Positions 41,540 through 49,775 of a stretch of DNA of 64,000 bases are shown piece after piece. This DNA is from Dipteris shenzhenensis (taxonomy: Eukaryota; Polypodiophyta; Polypodiopsida; Gleicheniales). The position numbers and the translations under genes are program-made. Numbering within the stretch: the stretch's first letter is position 1; each line of letters starts with the position of its first letter. The stretch lies in NCBI GenBank assembly GCA_047967505.1, contig CM106540.1; one strand, written 5' to 3'. Under the pieces are notes generated by a model. It made no database searches, was not told the origin of the DNA, and worked only from the letters and a program-made list of their open reading frames with translations.

Positions 41540-42535
41540 ACTACAATGAGCTATGATTCTGGATAAAAGTTTTGAAATTCCATTCCATTGATGGGATTTG
41601 GAAATTCATTCCCTCCCATGTTTGCAAGAATGACTCTACTATTATCATGACAATGCTTGATTCGGTATGGCCCCATCCATAGGTGATAAAGATTCTACTT
41701 CTTTGCCCCTAGTTTAGCACTGTAAATGAACAAAAGCATAAAATTTACTTTTTTTTTGTTTCTTGATGTGGAAATCCATGCCTTCCTACTCTTTTGGATT
41801 ACACTTTGTGACTAAGCTACCCTCACCTTGAATTTTCATTAATCTCTAATAATTCTTTATTTTGCTTCTGCTTGGATATTCATGTGTTGATGCTACCTAT
41901 AAGCTAGGCATGAGGAATTCCATTGATCAAGACCAAGTTCCACTCAAAATGAGGTATTCTTTGTATTGACCTTGAAATTTGTGTAATAGTACCAAAGAAT
42001 AGCTTGGAGATTAGGATTTTAGTTATTTCTATGTTCATTTTGTGAAGAATCATTTTAGCACCCAGTTCATGGAATTTGCTTGACCATTTTCCCTTGGGTA
42101 GTAGGATTTTGACTTCTTCTACTGAATCAAGAATTCCCTAGTCATGATTTGTATGATTGACTTGATGAATTAAACCTCTTGATCTAACATGATATTGATA
42201 AGTGTTCATCCGAATGTGTACTTGATGTTTTTACTCAAAGACCTTGTTCTTCTTCTTGATGTGTTATCTCCCAAGTATTTTTCTTCATTCCATTTAGTGA
42301 TGCAATCTATTGGACCCCTATGTACTTATTGGCTCCTAGGGGTGTGCTAACTTTGAATAGACCATGAAATCTAGCCCCCATTTTTGGATGGTTCGCATGG
42401 ATGGTGGAGTTAAGTGGCATTTGATATTTTGAAATTAAGCCTCCCTACATACATCACACCATTTGCAATTCCTTGCAACATGTGCATACATTTCTTTGAA
42501 CCACCAAATTCTTCCTTATAGTGGCATTGGTGAAG
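41540..42535 (-). pseudogene. Ty3/Gypsy integrase fragment
   Basis: The minus strand gives the integrase zinc finger (AHVARNCKWCDVCRE), the catalytic core entry (WGLDFMVYSKLAHP), MTREFLIQ-KKSKSYYPRENG QANSMNWVLK and the C-terminal WMGPYRIKHCHDNSRVILAN MGGNEFPNPINGMEF. Many stops and shifts are present. It lies upstream of the RT fragment on the minus strand, the wrong order for a single element (RT should precede integrase), so at least two Gypsy copies or a rearrangement are involved. Confidence 0.75.
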
Positions 42536-42961
42536 GTTTGAATACTCACCACTCATTTCTTCAACCATGTCGATTTCCCTCTTATGTATAAAGACACATC
42601 ATCATACTATTGCCACCATTCCTGCACTTGTCTTGTGTATGCATAAGGAATGATCAGCCTCACTGATCACAAATATTGCATCCCCTTCAAGAACTTTCTT
42701 ATCCTCCTTGTCCAAGTTGTTGGTGCATATTTCAGCCCATACAATGCTATCTTCAACCTACACACATAGTGTGGTACATTCTCGGTACATTCGTCAATGC
42801 ACATACCCTTTTGGTTGGTCCATATATACGTCTTGATGCAAGTCTCTATTCAAGAAGGCATACTTGACATTTATTTTTTGTAATTCCCATTCTTTTGATG
42901 CAGCCAAAGTTGTCATAGCCCTTGCAATAGCCATCTTGGAAATTGGGTTGACTGTCTCCTC
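42536..42961 (-). pseudogene. Copia reverse transcriptase fragment (host of nested LTR)
   Basis: The minus strand reads EETVNPISKMAIARAMTTLA ASKEWELQKINVKYAFLNRD LHQDVYMDQPKGYVH, then VPHYVCRLKIALYGLKYAPTTW and ADHSLCIHKTSAG...DD. This is Copia RT from the F(S/N)PVA block to just past the DD motif. It is cut at 42,961 by the LTR to its right and at about 42,536 by Gypsy integrase sequence. Confidence 0.85.
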
Positions 42962-43467
42962 TATTAAATTACATGGTGCACCGGAATAGAAAGTGAACAA
43001 AGAATAGATAGTACACAGCAAATTGGAGAGGAACAAATTTTTCCTTCAATACTGATGTAGTACAGATGATGGCTCCATCCACCCTTGTGCTCCCACAGTG
43101 GAGCTTAGATGGCAATCTAGGCAAGATACTAGGTGAAGAGCTACTAGCTTGAAGATCTGATCTGATTTGAACTGATCCATCGCCTCAGGGGATCCCGTCC
43201 CTAGACTCCCACCAAGGGGGCCGCTGGCCCCCCTGCCCCCAGTGGGGGCTAGCTGGCCCCCAGGCCCCAGCAAGAATAAGGGGCTCCCACACAATCACCT
43301 TTCTACCATCAACAGTCTCATTGATAGACCTCATCTAACATGCAAGTCAGGATCCATCCAGTGTCCCGGGTTCACACATGGCTTCTCCTCATATGGGGGC
43401 CTTACAACTTGAGCACCTTGGACCACTGGTGGTTACTAGGAGGGTGGGGCATTGAGCATATCTAACA
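42962..43467 (-). repeat. Copia-C 3' LTR (506 bp), inserted in a Copia RT gene
   Basis: On the minus strand it runs from TGTTAGATATGCTCAATGCC to GTAATTTAATA and matches the solo LTR at 61,301-61,904. Relative to that copy it lacks about 168 bases containing the 26-bp repeats and TATA box, and has about 70 extra bases (CTTGCCTAGATTGCCATCTA...). The polypurine tract GAGGGGTGG lies just upstream (43,468-43,476). Confidence 0.9.
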
Positions 43468-44345
43468 CCACCCCTCAATGTCCACCCATAGGTGAACTAC
43501 CTTCTTGGCCCAATGCCGAGTCTCTAAAGATGGCCCTGAGGCTGATCCTTGAGTGCCTTGGTGAAGATATCTGCTCCATTTTGCTCTGTTGGACAATGGA
43601 CCAATTCCACTATCCCCCGATCAAATCACACACATAGTGATACTGAATCTCTATATGTTTTGTGCGTGCATGAAACACTGGATTTTTAGCAATGGCCATG
43701 CAACTTTGATTGTCGCACCTCAGCATAGTTGCCTCATCCTCTTGCACTCCCATGTGCCATAAGATCCTCCTCAGCCACACTGCTTCACATGCAGCAAAAC
43801 ATGCTGCCTTGTACTCAACCTCGGTAGAAGACAATGCCACTGTTGGTTGTTTCTTACTGATCCAAGAGAAGATACCTGAACCCAAAGAGAAACAATATCC
43901 ATAAACTGATTTCCTAGAATCAACATCTCCAGACCAATCTGAGTCACAATGACCAGCCAAGGAAGTGCCTGTACCATAGGTGATGCCATAATCAAGAGTG
44001 CCCTTCACATACCTGAGCACCCACATCCCTACATTCCATTGATTCTCCTGGGGCTTATTGTAGGACCTTCTTAAAATGCTTATAGCAAAACTGATGTCCG
44101 GTCTGGTGTTGCACAGATAGATGAGACTGTTGACCAACTTCCTATACCTCCCGATGTCTATTGGTGGTGAGGCATCCTCATGAACAACCTCACATTTACC
44201 TCCATAAGTGTAGCTATCTCCTTGCACTCGGACATACCAAATGCCTTCAAGATCTCCCTTGCATATTTTTGCTTGCAAATAATAAAATATTGCCCAATCC
44301 TTTAGATCTTGCCAACCAAAAGAGCCCTCCTTTCCATAAAATGCA
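43468..44345 (-). pseudogene. Copia-C RNase H / RT C-terminus
   Basis: The minus-strand ORF 44,278-43,610 reads the RT end (YRKLVNSLIYLCNTRPDISF AISILRRS) and RNase H (GHCDSDWSGDVDSRKSVYGY CFSLGSG, STEVEYKAACFAACEAVWL, LRCDNQSCMAIAKNPVFHAR TKHIEIQYHYV). Upstream (44,345-44,280) the frame is shifted; a different frame reads QKYAREILKAFGMSECK. The element stops abruptly near 44,345, so its 5' four-fifths are missing. Confidence 0.9.
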
Positions 44346-44397
44346 TAAGCTAGTTCGGTTTGTTGGAAATGGACATCGGGGTTGTTTGGTATTGCAA

Positions 44398-47021
44398 TCG
44401 GTTAAACAATGCTCAGTCAATGGCTATGCAAGCAAGCGAGATGCGCAGAGCCCAAGCAGAGATGCTAGCACATTTAGGAAATAGCACCATTGTTGCAATG
44501 CATAACTCTATGCAGGATCTTCAAAGGGAGAACCAAGATCTTTATGATAAAGCCAAAGCATTGGACTTGGAGCGAAATGCATTGGACTTGGAGCGACATA
44601 AATTAGAAGAGTCACTCTATAAGCTAGCTAAGTCCAAGAAAGTCTTGGAAAGGTCTATATACAATCAAGTATGATGAGCCGTAGAGAAGGAACGAGAGAA
44701 GGCAGAAGAACGAGTGCAAAAGATGAAAGAAACACCTTTGGGATTGAAGGAGAGGAAAAGAAGGTACTTACATAACATGGATGCATTGGCACCCACTGGT
44801 GGTGCTAGAAAGAGGAGAGTCTGGGCTACAAGGTCGGTTGTCAAATGCTCCAATGAGATTACATTCTTTTGTGCTACACTGTTTGTGACTAAGTTTTTAT
44901 TGTGTTCTTCTTTAGGAACTTCATGGAAGATGTGATGGGAAGAACAAACGGGGATGATATTGACTGTTCATATGCTCTAGCTAGTTTATTGAGGTCAAGC
45001 AATGTCATTGGGATACTAAGGGACCGAAGACACAAGCGCCTACATGTGCAAGTTCCTGAGGAGGTGATGAAGGACTTCAAGGATATTGTGGATGCAAAGG
45101 AGATGCTTGCAGCTTGTGATATTGCCGGTGTAAGTCGTGAAGCTTACGCATATGTTTTTAAAATTTTCAAGTCTGCTATTTTGGGAAAGTATAAGAAGTC
45201 TACAGTGCCCCTACCCACACCTTGGTCTGTGAGATGTGCATGGCGAGAAACAAACTAATGTGCAAGAGAAATGCTTGGAGGGTACCATTGCGTAAGGGGC
45301 ACAATGACTTGGAAGAGTAAAAAGAAATCTGGCTTGCAAACCTTTGAGATGAATGCTTTCAACAATGTCTACTTAGATGTTGAGAAACTGCAACAAGCAA
45401 TGGTTAAATTCTATGGCATGAGAGAAGATGGTAAGAGGAAATCCATTATAGCATTGCACTTTACTTAGTTCATTTCCTATATCATGTTTATCCTAACAAT
45501 TTTTCTCTTTTGTTGTATAGATTGCAATGGAAAGCTCATATTTGTTATCAAAATGGATGAAGCTCAATTGGTGAAAAAACACAAGTTAGAGAGAGTCAGC
45601 ATCTACATTATGAATAAAGCCTTAGCCTTTGTTCAAGGGGATGAAGAAGTAGAGCAATATTTCTTAGTGCAATCAAAGAAAGATATATGGTGGCTTGCAA
45701 TATTTGAGACTCGTTCTAGATAGAACAGGAATCCCATCGACCATCCGATGACAAGAGGAAGGGCAAACATTGATAGTCGATGGCCATGGAACCTTTCAAG
45801 TTGAATGGCATCTTGCTGGTGATTTGAAAACCCTCAAGTGCTTGCATGGTTGTGATACAGGGGCAAATGCAATGAACACATGCCTTTATTGCATGTGTTC
45901 GCAACGTAAGCAAAACGCTAGCTTGGAATGGGAGAATGGCATTCTATCTTACAGCCAAACACAAGCTCTAAATCACGACAAGAAGGATCCAAAGTGGGAT
46001 CCCATCTTGCCCATCCCACTTGAGAGAGTACACATATGTTCTTTACATGCAAAACTACACGTACTTGATAAGTTGTTGTATTTGCATCTTGTTTATGCTT
46101 CAAATTTAATTCCACAAGAAGTATCTGCACGATGCATTGCAGAAGCTGAGAAGTTGTTGTCAGAGATGGGATTCCATGGAGGACATGTCAAACTTAAGGA
46201 GGATAAGAAAATGTCTGGGGCAACACAAAATCTTCGTGCAAAAGTGTCCATGGGTGGAGGGAAGGCAAGGAGATTCCTATCGAACCACAATCTCGACAAA
46301 GACAAACATACATTGTCTCAAAGTAGTTTGGGTTGGGAATACTGGAAAGCATTGTGTGACTGCATGACCAATAAGGCTTCTCATCCTCAAGTAGCAACTT
46401 TGAGAGCTAAAGTATGGACAAAGGTAGATGCATTGATAAAATTGCTTCGCCAGGTTCAAATCGATGAGATGTATTATGAAAGGTTTAGGATGGCTGTGAA
46501 AGAGTTTATGCAATCAATGGCGAAAGCATGGGGGGAGTCACACATTATGCATTACATGGTAATCTTGGCACCATCGTAATATTTAGCACTTGCTTTATAA
46601 ACAATTTTGGTTGCTAATTTGATTCTCATCTTGTTTGCAACATATTCTCTATGCACACAGACCATGGTTTGTACAAAATTGGTGTCCTTTATCAATTTAG
46701 AATACACAAGGCATGGAGAAGTCGCACTATAGAGCCAAGGCAGCCTACTTCAAGAATTCAAGGCATGGTGGTGGTGTCACTTGCAGCAATGCATTGCATG
46801 AGATGTTCGACTAGTTTTTTAGATGTTTACTAGGAAGGACTTTGAAGTTTGAAAAGGCAAAGGCATCAGAACTTGCAAAAGCAGTTCAAATCGTATCAAA
46901 GAATAGAAAGCATAGTGCTTGGAAAGCATCCATAGGGAGTCAAGGAGTCGCACGTTGGTTGCAAGCTAGAGTGAGAGAAGGGAGCAAATGGGTCCAATCA
47001 CCAACAGAAGCTATGGTGTAA
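44398..47021 (+). pseudogene. Decayed multi-exon transposase-like gene, family not recognised
   Basis: Four exon blocks are joined by GT-AG introns. Exon 1 (to 44,832) is a long charged coiled coil (LQRENQDLYDKAKALDLERN, VEKEREKAEERVQKMKET). Exon 2 (44,916-45,430) has DDIDCSYALASLLRSSNVIG, RDRRHKRLHVQVPEEVMKDF and GVSREAYAYVFKIFKSAI. Exon 3 (45,521-46,558) has KMDEAQLVKKHKLERVSIYI, LIVDGHGTFQVEWHLAGDLK, a Cys-rich box (CLHGCDTGANAMNTCLYCMC) and a helical C-terminal half. Exon 4 (46,661-47,021) has PWFVQNWCPLSI, NTQGMEKSHYRAKAAYF, SNALHEMFD and ends PTEAMV. Introns 1 and 2 keep phase exactly. It is dead: tandem TGA stops at 44,672-44,677, TAA at 45,256, a shift near 45,725, TGA at 45,749, and TAGs near 46,698 and 46,813. 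The acidic and Cys/His-rich blocks resemble an RNase H-fold transposase, but I cannot name the family. Confidence 0.6.
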
Positions 47022-47099
47022 TTGTATGCAAATATGAAATAAATATATTGCTTATTTTAACCACAATTTGTGTACTCACTCTTTAATATCTTGCTTATT

Positions 47100-47151
47100 T
47101 CGACCACAATTTTTGTACTCACACAACGTTGGGAAAGTGTAGACATGGTGA
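47100..47151. other. 3' flank of the transposase-like gene
   Basis: CACAATTTTTGTACTCAC is a near repeat of CACAATTTGTGTACTCAC 45 bases upstream. Nothing else is visible. Confidence 0.4.
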
Positions 47152-47336
47152 AGGAGGGGGGAGAGAAGGGAGGGGCATGGGGTGGGGCAAGGGGAGGGGT
47201 GGAGTGGTAGCAAGGGTGGGGGGAGGGGGGGATGGGGGTATGGGGGAGGGCGACAGGTGTGGGCGGGGCAAGTAGGGGGAGGGCAAGGGGGGGGAGGGCG
47301 ATGAGGGTGGGGGGGGTGGAGGGGTTAGGGCGGAGG
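47152..47336. repeat. G-rich tract with quadruplex potential
   Basis: Dozens of G3-G7 runs separated by 1-6 bases on the plus strand, for example GGTGGGGGGAGGGGGGGATG. ORFs on the C-rich strand are artefacts of composition. Confidence 0.85.
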
Positions 47337-47427
47337 CATGGGGCATGATGAAACCCTAAATGTAATTAAAAGGGATGTCAAAACATGATGGGACCTTATA
47401 AAAAGTTTAAAAAAACCCTAACTCTCA

Positions 47428-48033
47428 TTATTCAATGGCAAGAGTGAAGAACACTGCTAGACCCACTTGACGCCACCTCCACCGTTCCTCCTCTAGCTCC
47501 ACCACCTCCATGGCATCCATGCACAAGAACCTATCTAGGTCCAGTGGCACCTCCCTCGACTCTCGTGAGCCCTCCCCAACATCCCCAAGTCCCATGAGCC
47601 CACTCCCCAGTCTCCTGAGCCTTCTTCTCCTCCCAATTCTTGTGAGCCCACTCCCCAGCCCCAAGAGCATGAGCCTTCCCCTCAGCCTTCCCTCAGCCTT
47701 CTCCCCAACCTTCCCCTCAGCTTCCTCACCCTCAGCCTTAGCATAACCCTCAACCTTCCCCTCAGCCTCAGCCTTCCCCTCTCGACCCTCAGCCTTCCCC
47801 TTAGCCTTCCCCTCAACCTTCCCCTCAGCCTTCCCCTCGGCCTTCCCCTCCCCATGAGATTCCTCTCCCGATTGAACAAAATGTGGTCGATAAACTCCCA
47901 AATATAGAGAGGCTTCCTGAGGGTCAATAGACTGACAAAAAGAGCACCATCTTCCCTCTCCCGGAGATACAGCTGATGGCAGAGATGAACCATGTGCCCA
48001 TGAGGAGGGTAAAGTAGACTTTGGAAGCCCCAT
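47428..48033 (-). CDS. Uncertain ORF, 201 aa, Gly/Lys/Glu repeat region
   Basis: The N-terminal 60 residues (MGLPKSTLPSSWAHGSSLPS ... DPQEASLYLGVYRPHFVQ) look ordinary, followed by about 60 residues of EGKAEGK-type repeats encoded by a 12-base minisatellite (CCTTCCCCTCAG, 47,665-47,862) and a Leu/Gly/Arg-rich tail. Another frame of the first part (FVSLLTLRKPLYIWEFIDHI) is equally protein-like, which weakens the case. Probably not a functional gene. Confidence 0.2.
   Translation of the reverse strand: MGLPKSTLPSSWAHGSSLPSAVSPGEGRWCSFCQSIDPQEASLYLGVYRPHFVQSGEESHGEGKAEGKAEGKVEGKAKGKAEGREGKAEAEGKVEGYAKAEGEEAEGKVGEKAEGRLRGRLMLLGLGSGLTRIGRRRRLRRLGSGLMGLGDVGEGSRESREVPLDLDRFLCMDAMEVVELEEERWRWRQVGLAVFFTLAIE
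47665..47862. repeat. 12-bp minisatellite (CCTTCCCCTCAG)
   Basis: Imperfect repeats of CCTTCCCCTCAG and shortened CCTCAG variants along about 200 bases. Confidence 0.85.
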
Positions 48034-48214
48034 CCCAAAGAAGGCCTAAGCTCCAAACGTCATCGAGAGGACTCGGAGGACCAATGCAGATAGGAGCAAC
48101 GGAAGAAGTTCAAGGCAGAGAGGAGGCCGTGGGAAGGTGTTCGGGTACTTGTAAGGCCCACCAAGAGTCAGGAAGTTGTACCGAGAAAAACCAGGAGTGT
48201 TTTAAGTTAAGTTT

Positions 48215-48455
48215 TGAATTCCATCAAATCTTGAAGGAATTTCACCATCGTGCATAAGTAAAAAGTGTCCGACATGTCACGAAGACCCTAGAAAGCCCAA
48301 AACCCACCACGGCACAAATTTGGGCATTCTAGGATTGCCAGAATGCCCAAATTCACGCTGTGGTGGGTTTTGGGCTTTCTGGGGCCTGGAGACATGCCGG
48401 ACACTTTTCCCTTCTGTGTGATAGTGAAATTCCTTCAGGATTTGACAGAAATGAA
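48215..48455. mobile_element. Long foldback (arms ~116 bp, loop 9 bp)
   Basis: Arms at about 48,215-48,330 and 48,340-48,455 are reverse complements with few mismatches. The inner parts include GAATGCCCAAATT, AAAGCCCAAAACCCACCAC and its complement, GTGTCCGACATGTC / GACATGCCGGACAC, and GAAGGAATTTCACCAT / ATAGTGAAATTCCTTC. The loop is only AGGATTGCC. No coding capacity and no clear target duplication. It could be a foldback MITE or a young inverted duplication able to give a hairpin RNA. Confidence 0.9.
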
Positions 48456-48662
48456 CTCTTGATGCCCAAAATTGGTGAAAATGATACTAAATTGGCTAGA
48501 AATTTATTAAATTAACACAATTAAAATGATGGAGAAAATATATCATCAACAGCTTAAACAAAATACAATGAAATTCATGACGAGCAATGATAACTTAAAA
48601 CAAATAATAAAGACATGTAGTCATGTATCCATTTAAATATATGTTTATATATACAAAAGGCC

Positions 48663-49088
48663 TCACAGGCTATCTTTCTTCTTGGCTAGTTTGAGTACAT
48701 CGAGAATATGGGTCTTTGAATCCCCTAGTGGATTCCTAGATATAAATCTAGCTGCAACAGCACTAGCATCCTTCTCTCCTGCTGCCAAAGACATAGCCAT
48801 TGCCGTCAATGCCCTGCCATGAATGTTCGATCCAAAGGCATTGATAGCATCCAGGCAGTGTACCAAAATGACTTTGTTGGCATTCCGAGTAGTGTTGGAG
48901 TATCCAATAGTGCGCGACAATGCCTTGCACTTCAATAGCTCCGAAGGACCTCGAGGAGAAAATTTGCTATGAAATACCACGATATGCTCTGCGACTTTGC
49001 CAAGGTAATGGGCCAAAGAATGATCTCACCCAAATGTGCTACTAACATTACCCCGTCGAGATGAGAATTCATCAAGCTCGAATGCATC
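48663..49088 (-). CDS. Terminal-exon-like ORF of an unknown gene
   Basis: After an acceptor (TTGAATTATTGCAG) the minus strand reads DAFELDEFSSRRGNVSSTFG, one TGA, then HSLAHYLGKVAEHIVVFHSK, GYSNTTRNANKVILVHCLDA, INAFGSNIHGRALTAMAMSL and DSKTHILDVLKLAKKKDSL to a stop. The reading is protein-like with one nonsense codon. I do not recognise the family. Upstream exons were not found; the next 600 bases are GA-rich low-complexity DNA. Confidence 0.4.
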
Positions 49089-49224
49089 CTGCAATAATTC
49101 AACAAACATTAGAAGACTGACAAAATAAATTATACTGAAAGAGCATCAAAATAAAAGATTCTTGGATTGATAGGTTGATCTCTCGTGGGGTCCAAACTCT
49201 TTCACATATCCCAAAGCCCATTAC

Positions 49225-49480
49225 ATCATTGAACATAGCAACAGAGGCACAGGAGAGGGAGAAGAAGAGGGACAGAGCAGCTCCAATAGAGGCACAAGAG
49301 AGGGAGAGGGGAGAGAGAGAGAGAGGAGCTGCAGCAAGCCAGAGTAGGAGGGACAAGAGAAAGAGGGGGGAGAGGGAAAATGCGTGGGATTTGGTCCAAA
49401 TCTGAGTGATTTGGTAGGCTGGACCAGAACAGTGGGGGGTAGAGGTCCTAGAAAGAGGGAGGGGAGAAGAAAAATTTGCC
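49225..49480. repeat. GA-rich low-complexity tract
   Basis: GAGAGGGAGAAGAAGAGGG and related purine runs. The phrase AGAGGCACA(G/A)GAGAGGGAGA occurs twice, 49 bases apart. Overlapping ORFs on both strands are artefacts. Confidence 0.7.
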
Positions 49481-49775
49481 ACAAGGGCCCTACCATCCCA
49501 TTGAAGGCAATTTTGGGCTCATGTGTGGGAGGTGCACCTGGTAGGAGGGTCAAACATGGGTTAAGAGGGGGGGGATGGTTTGGGTGGTCCCTAGTGTAAG
49601 GGGAGCAACCAATAGGGGCTCTCTGTAGGCCTGCCCACCCTCCACCTCAACATCCCATTGCCCCACAACTTCTAGCACTCTCATTGGTATACCTCAAATC
49701 ACTCTCTAATCCCTTGAAATTAGGAAACACTAATTGGAGGCCCTTTTGAGACCCCAATTCTCCCCTAATTTGAAT

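Noticed and set aside
43046-43294. 82-aa ORF and its relative at 61,434-61,661 (CGSPLFLLGPGGQ...)
   Set aside because: The similarity is real but both lie inside copies of the Copia-C LTR, so it is LTR sequence and not a gene family.
47119-47346. Pro-rich 75-aa minus-strand ORF
   Set aside because: Artefact of the G-rich tract.
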